Shown here one piece after another: positions 21,585-30,144 of a stretch of 35,450 bases of DNA (within the stretch, counting starts at the first letter, position 1; each line of letters begins with the position of its first letter). The position numbers were made by a program, and so were the translations under genes. Origin of the DNA: an uncultured Clostridia bacterium (GTDB taxonomy: Bacteria; Bacillota; Clostridia; Lachnospirales; Anaerotignaceae). Where the stretch lies: contig CALFPN010000061.1 of NCBI GenBank assembly GCA_937919015.1, positions 1-35,450 on the forward strand, given 5' to 3'. Under the pieces are notes generated by a model that was given only the letters and a program-made list of their open reading frames with translations, had not been told where the DNA came from and did no database searches.

Positions 21585-23975
21585 TTATGCCCGTTTCTTC
21601 CAGAACCGCCCCGCCAGAACGGTCATATCATCTCTGCGGTCATCCTTTCGTTCCTTTTTCGCCTCCTGCAGGATATATTCTGCGGCATCTTCGGGATTTG
21701 CCACGGGGAAAGCCAGCAATTTCCCCTTCAGCCATCCTGCCGTTTTCTCCTCTCCCCCAAGGGCATCGGTGATGCCGTCGGTCACCAGAAAGAGCATGTC
21801 TCCATCCTTTAGGAGCATCTCATTGGTTTCGGGAATCACCTGTTTCAAAATGCCCGCAGGCAAGGTGGTGGCCCGCAGAGAGATCACCCGATCATTCCGC
21901 CAGATATAGGACGCCACCGCCCCCAGTTTTACAAATTCCGCATGACCATTGAATAGATCAATTTCACAGATATCCAAAGTAGCATAGGTCTCCTCCCCCC
22001 TGCGCAGTAATAATGCGGAATTGATCATTTTTACGGAAAGCTCTCTGTCAAACCCCGCTTCGGTGAATTGCTCCAGCAATTCGATGGCCACACGGCTTTC
22101 CTTTGCCGCCTCTGCCCCCGTGCCCATGCCGTCGGAAAGAGCCAGCAGAGCCCGTCCTTTTTCCGTTTCCAGAAAGGCCGCCGCATCCCCCGTTGGTCTG
22201 CCTTCTTCCGCCGGGGCAAAGGCCGCTGCCGTATGGATGGCAAAGACGGGCTCCTCCCGAAAATGCAGGGCACAAAAACGCCCCTCTGCATCCACGGCGC
22301 AGGTGCCTTCTTCCAACAGGACCACAGGGCAGTCCAATATTTTTTTCACTAAGGGCAGAATTTTATCCCTGCAAACACCTTTTCCGCCGCAGGCAGGCAA
22401 AGTGATCCGCACCTGCCGCTCCCTTCCGCTTTTTTCTTCCGTCACCAGCACCTTTTGGGGATGGAAGCCCTGTTTCTTCAACGCTGCCGTCAGGGCATCC
22501 TCCATGCCTTCCAGAAAAATGCAGTCCAATTCCATCTGTCCCGAAAGAGTCTGCATGATCTCTCCCACGGCCTGCATCTGCTGCCCCACCAATTCCCGAC
22601 ATTCCGAAAGGCGGCTGCCCCAGACCTGATCTCTGCGATAGATCTCATAGACCTCGTTGACCATTTCCGTAAAGTTTTCCAGACGGGGGCAAGTCTCCTG
22701 AAAATAAGGGGGCAGGTCGGCTTTTTGCAGCCGCCCCTTTTCTTCACAGGCAGACAGCGCAGAAAAGGCCATACTATAGGTACGGTATAATTCCTCCTCC
22801 CAGCAATAATGGGCCAATCCGCAGCCCTGACAGACCTTCCCCGCGATGGTATCCACCAATCGGCTGACCCGCCCTTTTTCCATCCGCTCCTCCTGTCTGC
22901 GGAAGGTCTTGGCCAGAGCGTCAAAGGCCGCCGCACAGCCCAAAAGTTTTTCTTCTGTCATTTCTTTCATTTTGGTATAACGGTCAGCAGGGCTTTCCGT
23001 TGCCCTTGCGCCGCTGATCTTTTCCAATACTCTTTGGGGGAACAGACAAAACAACACCGCGCCCCCGCATAAGCCCCCCAGCCAGAAGGGCTGTAATTTT
23101 TCCGCATCTATGTAAAACAGGAACACGCAGGGAGAAAGCACCATAGCCAAAGCAGATGCCGCCCGTCCGAAATCCCGCACACAGCCCGCCAGCAGCCCGC
23201 CCAGGGAAAGGGCAATGAACAAAGGCATATCGACGCCGCCGCAGACAAACAGCAAAAAGCCCAAAAATACCCCAGCCGCCGCACCGCCGCCGATGCCCTC
23301 CTGCCTTGCGGCCAGCAGCAGACAAAAAGCGGCCGCCATAGGCAGAAAGGACTGCTGCAATCCCCTTTGCAGCGTTGCCATACCTGCCAATGTGCCCCCC
23401 GCCAGAAGCACGAAGGAAATGGTTTCTTCTCTGGTCAGAATCAGATACCGCTCCTGTGCCAGCAATGCGGACAGCCCTTTTTGCAGCAGGAAGCTGACAG
23501 CCAGCACCAGACTGCTTTCCATGGCGGCAAGAGCAAAATAAAACCCCAGCCCCTGCCGGCTGATGGCATAGAAAATGCCCGCCAGTGCCACGGCAAAGCT
23601 GCCCAAAAGAGCCTTCTTGCCATACTCCTCCCTTCCTACAAACCGCCCCAGCGTCAGCTGAATGGCTGCAGCTGCAGCCAGCCCCGCCCCCGCTTTCAGG
23701 GGCACGGCAGAAAAAGAGCCGATCCCTACCATGAACCACACGGGCCAAAACAGCCACCCTTCCCCAAAAAAAGCAGAAAGATAGCCAAGCCCCATGGGAT
23801 GCAAAATCTGCAGCACTTCTCCCCTTCCCCAGAAATAGCCCAGCAGGCAGAAACAAACGGTCTGCCCAACGGTTTTCCATGGAAAGCTTTTTTTCGGCGG
23901 TTTTTTGGGGAGAATGGCCTTGCCAAAGGCAGGATGTTCTTCCGTATATTCCAATGTGATTTCTGTTTTTTCCAT
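21585..23975 (-). CDS. spoIIE: Stage II sporulation protein E (PP2C phosphatase)
   Basis: Membrane phosphatase that dephosphorylates SpoIIAA and so turns on sigma-F in the forespore; it also helps place the polar septum. The 796-residue protein (Bacillus: 827) has about ten N-terminal membrane helices (about 35-310), a cytoplasmic middle region (about 330-570) and a C-terminal PP2C domain with LLALSDGMGTGAEAAKES, the SALLLRRGEETYATLD segment, and VTDGITDALG carrying the metal-binding Asp-Gly. ATG 23975 has GGAGGG upstream. The promoter has Spo0A boxes and a 21-bp spacer. It marks the organism as an endospore former. Confidence 0.95.
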   Translation of the reverse strand: MEKTEITLEYTEEHPAFGKAILPKKPPKKSFPWKTVGQTVCFCLLGYFWGRGEVLQILHPMGLGYLSAFFGEGWLFWPVWFMVGIGSFSAVPLKAGAGLAAAAAIQLTLGRFVGREEYGKKALLGSFAVALAGIFYAISRQGLGFYFALAAMESSLVLAVSFLLQKGLSALLAQERYLILTREETISFVLLAGGTLAGMATLQRGLQQSFLPMAAAFCLLLAARQEGIGGGAAAGVFLGFLLFVCGGVDMPLFIALSLGGLLAGCVRDFGRAASALAMVLSPCVFLFYIDAEKLQPFWLGGLCGGAVLFCLFPQRVLEKISGARATESPADRYTKMKEMTEEKLLGCAAAFDALAKTFRRQEERMEKGRVSRLVDTIAGKVCQGCGLAHYCWEEELYRTYSMAFSALSACEEKGRLQKADLPPYFQETCPRLENFTEMVNEVYEIYRRDQVWGSRLSECRELVGQQMQAVGEIMQTLSGQMELDCIFLEGMEDALTAALKKQGFHPQKVLVTEEKSGRERQVRITLPACGGKGVCRDKILPLVKKILDCPVVLLEEGTCAVDAEGRFCALHFREEPVFAIHTAAAFAPAEEGRPTGDAAAFLETEKGRALLALSDGMGTGAEAAKESRVAIELLEQFTEAGFDRELSVKMINSALLLRRGEETYATLDICEIDLFNGHAEFVKLGAVASYIWRNDRVISLRATTLPAGILKQVIPETNEMLLKDGDMLFLVTDGITDALGGEEKTAGWLKGKLLAFPVANPEDAAEYILQEAKKERKDDRRDDMTVLAGRFWKKRA

Positions 23976-23995
23976 AACTTTCCCTCCATATGCCT

Positions 23996-24060
23996 ATTCT
24001 AGTAAAACAGAACCGTTTTTTCTGTCGAAACAGGGCATACGGCAGAAAAACTTTTCGACA
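23996..24060 (-). promoter_or_regulatory. Spo0A-type sigma-A promoter of spoIIE with two 0A boxes
   Basis: On the minus strand the -10 is TAGAAT (24001-23996) and the -35 is TCGACA (24028-24023), separated by 21 bp. Two 0A boxes (TGTCGAA) are present: plus strand 24023-24029, overlapping the -35, and minus strand 24060-24054. The long spacer and the box at -35 match what is described for Bacillus spoIIE and spoIIG. Confidence 0.72.
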
Positions 24061-24064
24061 AGAC

Positions 24065-24093
24065 TTGCAAATCCCTTTTCTGCACAGTAAGAT
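24065..24093 (+). promoter_or_regulatory. Promoter of the EamA-like gene
   Basis: TTGCAA (24065-24070), a 17-bp spacer, TAAGAT (24088-24093). The upstream 0A box lies only 4 bp from this -35, so Spo0A could also affect it. Confidence 0.5.
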
Positions 24094-24169
24094 GAAAAAG
24101 AAATCAACGGATACCCACCGCACAAGGCTATGCTTAGTTTTGTGTTTTTTTATAAAAGGAGGAATTTTT

Positions 24170-24595
24170 ATGTGGCAAATGATCTGGCCTGTTCTTGTTG
24201 TTGTGGGGGCGAATACCCTCTATCACACCTGTGCAAAATCCACTCCCGGAGAGATCAGCCCCTTCGCCTCTCTGACACTGACCTATCTCATCGCCGGAGC
24301 CGTTTCCTTTGCCATGTTCTTTCTGACCGGCGGACAGAAAAATATCCTGCAGGAAATGGCAAAGGCCAACTGGGCCACCTATGCCCTCTCCGCCTCCATC
24401 GTTTTTCTGGAATTCGGCTATCTTATGGTTTACCGCGCCGGCTGGCCTGTCAGCATTGCTTCCCTGGTCTGCAACCTGACCGTCTGCTGTATCCTGCTGT
24501 TCGTGGGCATGCTGATCTACAAAGAAACCGTTTCTTTCCGACAGCTGATCGGGGTAGCCGTATGCCTGACGGGTATTTTTCTGGTCAGCAAATGA
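24170..24595 (+). CDS. Half-size EamA/DMT-type membrane transporter
   Basis: Integral membrane protein of 141 residues with about five helices, resembling one EamA repeat of the drug/metabolite transporter superfamily (ending YKETVSFRQLIGVAVCLTGIFLVSK, the typical EamA end). Full-length members have two such repeats, so this would act as a dimer, like small multidrug-resistance-type proteins. The substrate is unknown. ATG 24170 has AAAGGAGG at 24155-24162; the longer frame from 23990 would run through the spoIIE control region. It is divergent from spoIIE. No clear terminator is seen before the next promoter. Confidence 0.85.
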   Translation: MWQMIWPVLVVVGANTLYHTCAKSTPGEISPFASLTLTYLIAGAVSFAMFFLTGGQKNILQEMAKANWATYALSASIVFLEFGYLMVYRAGWPVSIASLVCNLTVCCILLFVGMLIYKETVSFRQLIGVAVCLTGIFLVSK

Positions 24596-24628
24596 CCCCC
24601 GCAGACAGAGACATCCGTCCCTCTTTCA

Positions 24629-24657
24629 TTGACATTTTCATACCCGTGCGATATGAT
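24629..24657 (+). promoter_or_regulatory. Promoter of the stalk-domain gene
   Basis: A perfect TTGACA (24629-24634), a 17-bp spacer, TATGAT (24652-24657). Confidence 0.82.
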
Positions 24658-24692
24658 AAATGCAACACCCACACCGTAAGGAGGAATGAAGA

Positions 24693-25790
24693 ATGAAAAG
24701 AATAATGCCCCTTTTTACCGCAGCTTTTCTGGCTATGGGTCTGTGCGTCCCCGTCTTTGCCGCTGATATCAATGTAACGGTAGAAGGTGCTCCCGTTTTA
24801 TGGACAGACGCCAAACCTTTTATCGATGAAAACGACCGTACTCTGGTGCCCCTGCGCCCCATCGCCAACGCACTGGGTCTGGAAGTGGGCTGGAATGATG
24901 ACACCAACACAGCCTCCTTCACCGACAGCGAAACCACTGCGGAATTTGTGGTTGGCTCCAATGAGTATCATTGCTTCCTGAATGATTTTGACATGCAGAT
25001 ATATGTAACCATGGATACCACTCCTGTTATCAAAGACAGTCGTATCTATGCCCCGGCAAGATATCTGGCAGAATGTTTCCAGTATACCGTGGGCTGGGAG
25101 GATGCCACAAAATCTGTGTCCATCGTAAAAACGGAAGCGGAAGAAAATGAACCTGTGGTTCTGCCGGAAGTACCTGCAGGCGAAATTGCAGTGCTCCCCC
25201 CTGTTACAGCGGAAGCAGGTTCCCATGCGCTGACTGAAATGGTATTTAACGGCGTTACTTTTGTAGAAGATCCTGATATTTTCGAATACTCCATCGAAGC
25301 AGATACTACACTGAACGGACTGGGCTTTGGCTACAGCATTATGGGGGAAGCAGGCTTTATCTCTATGGAAATCGGCACCGACCTTTCTGCCGCTCCCGGC
25401 ACATATCCTGTAACCTTTACCGTACCCAAAGGATATTTCTCCGATGCAGAAGAAGATATCGTTGTTTCCACCACATTCACTGTAACTTCTCCCAAAGCAG
25501 AAACCGTATTGGAACGTATTCTGGATGATCTGAGCTGGGGCGTAGAAACCACCTATGGCGCCAACGCAGCAGAAATCACAGAAGCAGCCAAGGAAAGCGT
25601 TGGCGGGATGCTGGAAGAAACACCCTTCCAGATGACACTGACCGACGGTGACTGGTCTTATGATTCCGAAGGCAATATCATCAGAGAGCTTTGGGACTGC
25701 ACCGTTACCGTAACGAACACGGAAACCGGCGAATCCGTATCGGAAGCGAATGTGCTGATCCCTCTGACCTTTGATCCCGAATCTGCTTAA
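24693..25790 (+). CDS. Secreted protein with copper-amine-oxidase-N-like stalk domain
   Basis: Exported protein of 365 residues. A signal peptide (about 1-23, ending PVFA-AD) is followed by a stalk domain of the copper amine oxidase N type (about 25-150: INVTVEGAPVLW, RTLVPLRPIANALGLEVGWNDDTNTASF, IYAPARYLAECFQYTVGWEDATKSVSI). The rest is acidic and beta-rich, with no known domain. Despite the name, stalk domains are not oxidases; they are common on clostridial surface proteins. No cell-wall anchor or S-layer motif is seen, so it is probably released or loosely bound. ATG 24693 has AAGGAGG upstream. Own promoter and own terminator. Confidence 0.85.
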   Translation: MKRIMPLFTAAFLAMGLCVPVFAADINVTVEGAPVLWTDAKPFIDENDRTLVPLRPIANALGLEVGWNDDTNTASFTDSETTAEFVVGSNEYHCFLNDFDMQIYVTMDTTPVIKDSRIYAPARYLAECFQYTVGWEDATKSVSIVKTEAEENEPVVLPEVPAGEIAVLPPVTAEAGSHALTEMVFNGVTFVEDPDIFEYSIEADTTLNGLGFGYSIMGEAGFISMEIGTDLSAAPGTYPVTFTVPKGYFSDAEEDIVVSTTFTVTSPKAETVLERILDDLSWGVETTYGANAAEITEAAKESVGGMLEETPFQMTLTDGDWSYDSEGNIIRELWDCTVTVTNTETGESVSEANVLIPLTFDPESA

Positions 25791-25793
25791 TCA

Positions 25794-25827
25794 AAAAAGC
25801 ACTTTAGCAAATGCTAAAGTGCTTTTT
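25794..25827. terminator. Bidirectional terminator between the stalk-domain and dnaI-like genes
   Basis: A 15-bp stem, AAAAAGCACTTTAGC (25794-25808) with GCTAAAGTGCTTTTT (25813-25827), giving T runs on both strands. Confidence 0.92.
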
Positions 25828-25829
25828 GA

Positions 25830-26819
25830 TTATCTTGCATATTTTTTCTTCATGCGGATATCATCCCCGAAGAATTTCAATGTCGTATATTCCCCGATCA
25901 GACGACTCATGACACGGTCAGAATACTGATCCATCAGTGCCTTATAGTCCAGATTGGTAGAGATCACCACGGGTTTTCGTCTGAGTTTTCTGTCGTTGAT
26001 GATGCGGAACAGTTCCGAAGCCGTAAACATGGTGGCAAATTCCGTACCAAGGTCATCGATGATGAGCAGGTCTGCGTCCAGCAGTTCTGCGTCCCAGTCC
26101 AGGGTTTCTTCCTCTTCGTCCCTATGGAACCGCAGTTCTTCCAGCTGTTTGAACAGCTGCCCTGCCGTCAGATAAAGGACGGTTTTTCCCTGATCCAGCA
26201 CATCCTTGGCAATGCAGTTACAAAGAAAGGTTTTTCCTCTGCCGCTGCCGCCGTAAAGCAGCAGATTGTCTCCCGTAAAGTCCTCCGCAAAGGCCATAGC
26301 CATCCGCAGGTTTCTCCGGGCATTTTCCTTGGGAGAAATCCCTTCCTCCTTCACCACTTTCTCACTGAACAGACGCAGATCAAAGGTGTCGAAATTTTCC
26401 AGTTTGATGACATCGCGGACATTGGACTGGTCATACAGCCTGTCCATGAGTTTATGTTTCATGCAGCTGCAGGGTTCATTTTCCACATAACCCGTATCCT
26501 TGCAAGTTTTGCAGACATATTCCGTTTTTAAAAGACTGGGAGACAGGCAGTGTTTCGCCATCAGGGCGTCCCGTTCTGCTTTCAGGGCCTGCTGCTTTTC
26601 TTTCAGCTGTTCCAGAGCCGCTTCACGGCTTTCCGGCTGCATCAGCACCAGCTTTGCTGTAGAAACCCCCAACAGAGAAAGTTCTCGTTCAATTTCCTCC
26701 AGTCGGGGCAGTTTCATATAAATAGCTTCTTTGCGTTCCCGCAGTTCCGCCGCTTTCTGGGTACGCAGGGCATCGTATTCCCTGAGCACTTCTTTATAAA
26801 TTTGCGTTCTTGTCGCCAA
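25830..26819 (-). CDS. DnaC/DnaI-family helicase-loader ATPase
   Basis: AAA+ ATPase that probably loads the replicative helicase, 329 residues. An N-terminal coiled-coil region (about 5-90) precedes a zinc-type Cys cluster (C103, C106, C117, C119). The ATPase core has Walker A GGSGRGKT (190-197), Walker B LLIIDDLG (about 251-258), sensor-1 VVISTN and an arginine-finger-like SRLIGE. The layout matches Bacillus DnaI, including the zinc site. It starts 15 bp after the DnaD-like gene, and the two form one operon. Confidence 0.92.
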   Translation of the reverse strand: MATRTQIYKEVLREYDALRTQKAAELRERKEAIYMKLPRLEEIERELSLLGVSTAKLVLMQPESREAALEQLKEKQQALKAERDALMAKHCLSPSLLKTEYVCKTCKDTGYVENEPCSCMKHKLMDRLYDQSNVRDVIKLENFDTFDLRLFSEKVVKEEGISPKENARRNLRMAMAFAEDFTGDNLLLYGGSGRGKTFLCNCIAKDVLDQGKTVLYLTAGQLFKQLEELRFHRDEEEETLDWDAELLDADLLIIDDLGTEFATMFTASELFRIINDRKLRRKPVVISTNLDYKALMDQYSDRVMSRLIGEYTTLKFFGDDIRMKKKYAR

Positions 26820-26834
26820 AGCCTACCCCTCCTA

Positions 26835-27779
26835 TTACCATTTTTCCCGCTGTTCCCGTTCCAGCCGTTCCAGTTCAGCAAAATCCCATTCGCTCTGGGT
26901 ATAATTGATGAAACGATTCTGTTTCGGCTTTGCATTTGTCTGGGCTGCAGGCTGTTCCGTCGGCACACTCTGGGCTTTTTTCGCCGCATAGGCTTTATCC
27001 AGCCCTTCCACATCTGCCAGGGATTTCACCCCTGCCGCCTTCCAGCTGGCAAGGATCTTATCCGCATAGGCAAAGGAAGCCTTTCCCGTCTGCATGACCG
27101 TCCGTTCGCAGGCCATCTGCACCACATCCATGGGAAGCTTATATTCCTGCAGCCATTTTTTCATATAATTTTCTTCCGCCGCCACAGGCAGTCGGTTCTG
27201 GCCGAAAGCCTTCATAATGGCGCGGAAGCCTGTTTTTCGCAGTTCAATATATTCGATCGCCTTTTCTTCGGTATTGACGCCTTCTTCTGCCCAGCCGAGG
27301 GCCACCTTTTCAATATAGCGCATGCCGCAGTGTCCGTTTGCCGTACAATAAGACAACAGCAGTTCGATCACATCCATGGGTAGCCCCAGCCAGTCATGGA
27401 AGCTGAACAAAAGGCTTAAATCGTTATGATTCAGCATTTTCCCCAGTTTCTGCTGGGCAGACTGAACCAATTTTCTCATGCTTTCGCTTTTCTGCATATA
27501 GACCGCCAGTTCCGCAGGGGAATAATCAGGACGGTTAGAAGAAATCAACTTCGGCTGTTGCGTTTCCTTTTTTTCTTCTGTTTCCCGAAGGTAACCCTTC
27601 CCCTTCCAATAACCCCAGGCATAAAGGACATCGGTCTCGGTGGCGTTCAGTTTTCTAGCCACTTCTGCCGCTGTGCCGCCTGTGGCAAGGGTCATCAGAT
27701 AAACGGAGACATACAAAGGAGGTGCTGACGGCAGTTCGGTTTCTATGAAATTTTTGCTCAATCGAATTTCTTCTGCCAT
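26835..27779 (-). CDS. DnaD-domain replication initiation protein
   Basis: Primosome protein of 314 residues in the DnaB/DnaD family of Firmicutes, which remodels DNA at oriC and restart sites before helicase loading. An N-terminal winged-helix-like region (about 15-75, PLYVSVYLMTLATGGTAAEVARKLNATETDVLYAWGYWKGKGYL) is followed by two DnaD-type helical domains (about 125-190 and 205-265), with the typical motifs LPMDVIELLLSYC and ASWKAAGVKSLADVE. ATG 27779 has AAGGAGGAGGAG upstream. It is co-transcribed with the dnaI-like gene. Its 5' UTR of about 115 nt contains a triloop repeat element. Confidence 0.9.
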   Translation of the reverse strand: MAEEIRLSKNFIETELPSAPPLYVSVYLMTLATGGTAAEVARKLNATETDVLYAWGYWKGKGYLRETEEKKETQQPKLISSNRPDYSPAELAVYMQKSESMRKLVQSAQQKLGKMLNHNDLSLLFSFHDWLGLPMDVIELLLSYCTANGHCGMRYIEKVALGWAEEGVNTEEKAIEYIELRKTGFRAIMKAFGQNRLPVAAEENYMKKWLQEYKLPMDVVQMACERTVMQTGKASFAYADKILASWKAAGVKSLADVEGLDKAYAAKKAQSVPTEQPAAQTNAKPKQNRFINYTQSEWDFAELERLEREQREKW

Positions 27780-27807
27780 TTCTCCTCCTCCTTTTTTTTC
27801 TTCGCAA

Positions 27808-27886
27808 AGGGCGTTGCCCTCTGCACTCCCACCAAAGGGGTCACCCCTTTGGAAACCGATACGTCAACCAAGATGGCACCTTGGTT
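27808..27886. repeat. Third copy of the triloop inverted-repeat family
   Basis: AGGGC/GCCCT (27808-27820, loop GTT), CCAAAGGGG/CCCCTTTGG (27832-27852, loop TCA), a spacer reading AAACCGATACG, then AACCAAGAT/ACCTTGGTT (27866-27886, loop GGC, one mismatch). The middle hairpin and its right border match 11525-11559, including the CGATACG end. It lies in the transcribed leader of the dnaD-like gene. Confidence 0.8.
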
Positions 27887-27903
27887 GGATTATCTGAGAA
27901 TTA

Positions 27904-27932
27904 AGTATAACATATTTCGACTTTGAAACATA
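27904..27932 (-). promoter_or_regulatory. Promoter of the dnaD-dnaI operon
   Basis: On the minus strand, TATACT (27909-27904) with an extended TGT and a weak -35 (TATGTT, 27932-27927). The start would be near 27897. Confidence 0.5.
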
Positions 27933-27942
27933 GAGGAACACC

Positions 27943-27976
27943 CACAAAAAAACTCTCCAAAATTTTTGGAGAGTTT
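27943..27976 (-). terminator. Terminator of the SEC-C...tagO-like operon
   Basis: AAACTCTCC (27950-27958) with GGAGAGTTT (27968-27976), extended by A-T pairs; the minus-strand tail is a run of T. Confidence 0.9.
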
Positions 27977-27980
27977 CTCA

Positions 27981-29024
27981 TTATTTGTCCATCTTATTTT
28001 TAATATGGGCATTGAAGTAATAGATGATAAAGCACAGCACAATGACTGTCAATACCACTACCACGATGGTGCCGCTTTCCTTAAAGCTGATGAAGATGGC
28101 CAGCAGGCCAAGAAGCAGGCTAATGGTATACATGATCAGAACTGCCTGTCTCTGGCTGAAGCCCCTATCAATCAGTTTATGGTGCAGATGTCCTCTGTCC
28201 GCCTGCATGATGGGCTGGTTTTTCGCCATACGGCGCAGCATGGCGCAGATGGTATCGAACACAGGCAGACCAATACACAGGACGCTGACGATCATGGCCA
28301 GAAGGGCATAGCCCTTGAACACCCCGAGGATACTGGTCACCGCCAGCACAAAGCCAAGGAATGTGGAGCCCGTATCACCCATAAAGATTTCCGCAGGGTT
28401 GAAGTTTCTAGGCAGGAAACCCAGACACGCCCCCGCCAGAGCCGCCGTCAGCACCACTGCAGTGGTGGAGCCCGTCATAATGCAGAGCACCATCAAGCTC
28501 AGGGCCGCAATGGATGTGACCCCCGCCGCCAGACCATCCAAACCATCGATCAGGTTAACCGCATTGGTCACGCCAACGATCCAAACCAGTGTGATGGGGA
28601 TGGAGAATTTCTGCAGATATGCCGTTACAGGCCAAAGCACCACCTGAATCCGGGTGCCGGACATGATCACGATCAGTGCTGCCAGAATCTGTACACAGAA
28701 TTTCAGCTTGGCAGGCAGGTTTTTCATATCATCTACCACGCCCAGCCCTGCAATCAGCAGAGCACCAATAAGAAAGCCCGCAAACTGCTTGGCATCCATG
28801 CTCTTATCAAAATGATATACCATCAATACTGTAAGGATAAAGCCCAGCACGATGGCAACCCCGCCCATACGGGGCATTGGTTTTTTATGCACGCCTCTGT
28901 CCTTCGGATAGTCGATGGCACCGCATTTGATGGAAAGCCACTTGGCGAAGGGCGTCGTCACCAATGTGATGGCAAAGGCGCATGCGAAGGCTGCGATATA
29001 AAGCAGCCAGTTATGTTCTGTCAA
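27981..29024 (-). CDS. tagO: Undecaprenyl-phosphate N-acetylglucosaminyl-1-phosphate transferase (TagO/WecA family)
   Basis: Polytopic membrane enzyme that moves GlcNAc-1-phosphate to undecaprenyl phosphate and so starts teichoic-acid or wall-polysaccharide synthesis. The 347-residue protein has about eleven helices with the family motifs DRGVHKKPMPRMGGVAI, GVVDDMKNL (Asp-Asp), NAVNLIDGLDGLAAG, GDTGSTFLGF and the cytoplasmic HLHHKL. GVHKKPMPRMGG and the His motif place it with WecA/TagO rather than MraY. The start is TTG 29024, with GAGGAG about 9 nt upstream. It is the last gene of a five-gene operon and lies 30 bp after upp. Confidence 0.9.
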   Translation of the reverse strand: MTEHNWLLYIAAFACAFAITLVTTPFAKWLSIKCGAIDYPKDRGVHKKPMPRMGGVAIVLGFILTVLMVYHFDKSMDAKQFAGFLIGALLIAGLGVVDDMKNLPAKLKFCVQILAALIVIMSGTRIQVVLWPVTAYLQKFSIPITLVWIVGVTNAVNLIDGLDGLAAGVTSIAALSLMVLCIMTGSTTAVVLTAALAGACLGFLPRNFNPAEIFMGDTGSTFLGFVLAVTSILGVFKGYALLAMIVSVLCIGLPVFDTICAMLRRMAKNQPIMQADRGHLHHKLIDRGFSQRQAVLIMYTISLLLGLLAIFISFKESGTIVVVVLTVIVLCFIIYYFNAHIKNKMDK

Positions 29025-29054
29025 ACTAGATCTCTCCTCTTTCGAGTGAAAAAA

Positions 29055-29681
29055 TTATTTTGTACCGAAGATACGGTCACCGGCATCGCCCAGACCGGGA
29101 ACGATGTAACCGTGTTCATTCAGTTTTTCATCATAGGCTGCCGCAAAAATATCCACATCGGGATGGTTTTTCTGCAGTCTTTCCACGCCATCGGGGGCAG
29201 CCAGAATACACAGGAAGATGATTTTTTTCACGCCTCTTTTTTTCAGGGCATCAATGGCCATATCTGCGGAACCGCCGGTTGCCAGCATGGGGTCTGTCAG
29301 AAGCACCGTTCTTTCTTCCACATCTGCAGGCAGTTTGCAGTAATATTCCACAGGTTCCAGTGTTTCTTCATCACGATACAGCCCAATATGACCGATCTTT
29401 GTGGTAGGCACCAAATTCAGGATCCCGTCTGTCATACCAATGCCTGCACGCAGGATAGGCACGATAGCCAGCTTGGTATCGATGGTTTTACACTGCGCTT
29501 CCGCAATGGGTGTCTGCACCGTTACTTCAGTCATCGGCAATTCTCTGGTTGCTTCATAGAACAGCAGAGATGCCACTTCGCCGATCATTTCACGGAATTC
29601 CTTCGTTCCTGTTTCTTTGCTTCTCAGCATTGCCATCTTGGTATGAATCAGGGGATGTTCAGATACAAAAAATCTGCTCAT
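29055..29681 (-). CDS. upp: Uracil phosphoribosyltransferase
   Basis: Salvages uracil with PRPP to give UMP. The 208-residue protein is of normal length, with PILRAGIGMTDG, the PRPP-binding loop LLTDPMLATGGSAD, and the uracil-binding end YIVPGLGDAGDRIFGTK. ATG 29681 has AGAGGTGAT upstream and lies 11 bp after the rpiB stop. With rpiB it links pentose phosphate and nucleotide salvage in one operon, an order common in Firmicutes. Confidence 0.97.
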   Translation of the reverse strand: MSRFFVSEHPLIHTKMAMLRSKETGTKEFREMIGEVASLLFYEATRELPMTEVTVQTPIAEAQCKTIDTKLAIVPILRAGIGMTDGILNLVPTTKIGHIGLYRDEETLEPVEYYCKLPADVEERTVLLTDPMLATGGSADMAIDALKKRGVKKIIFLCILAAPDGVERLQKNHPDVDIFAAAYDEKLNEHGYIVPGLGDAGDRIFGTK

Positions 29682-29692
29682 AATATCACCTC

Positions 29693-30121
29693 TTAGTCTT
29701 CGATCTGGTTGATTCTTCTGATGTGACGTTCATCATTGGAGAAGGGTGTTTCCAGGAAAGCTTTTACGATTTCCAGAGCCAGACCGGGGCCTGTTACCCT
29801 TGCCCCCATGGCAAGAATGTTTGCATCGTTATGTTCTCTGGTTGCTTTTGCGGAGAAAACATCACCGCACAGCGCACAACGGATGCCTTTTACTTTGTTT
29901 GCTGTGATGGAAATACCGATCCCTGTACCGCAGATCAGGATACCCTGTTCGCATTCGCCGCTTGCTACAGCGTTTGCAACTGCTTTGCCGTATTCAGGAT
30001 AGTCTACAGATGCTTCGGAGAATGTGCCGAAGTTTTTGAATTCGATTTTATTATCTTCCAGATATTTGATCACTTCTTTCATCAGGGGATAACCGCCGTG
30101 ATCGCAACCCAGTGCTAACAT
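29693..30121 (-). CDS. rpiB: Ribose-5-phosphate isomerase B
   Basis: Interconverts ribose-5-phosphate and ribulose-5-phosphate. In 142 residues: CDHGG near the N terminus (6-10), the catalytic Cys in LICGTGIGISI (C64), and REHNDANILAMGARVTG with the conserved His/Asn. ATG 30121 has AAAAGGAG upstream. A LacAB/RpiB relative such as an allose-phosphate isomerase is possible in principle, but the neighbours (upp, sua5) support the housekeeping role. Confidence 0.95.
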   Translation of the reverse strand: MLALGCDHGGYPLMKEVIKYLEDNKIEFKNFGTFSEASVDYPEYGKAVANAVASGECEQGILICGTGIGISITANKVKGIRCALCGDVFSAKATREHNDANILAMGARVTGPGLALEIVKAFLETPFSNDERHIRRINQIED

Positions 30122-30144
30122 ATTGAAACACTCCTTTTCCTTAA

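Noticed and set aside
27966..29696. A 576-codon open frame on the plus strand
   Set aside because: Antisense shadow of the tagO-like gene and upp, with a His/Gln/Cys-rich translation and no domain.
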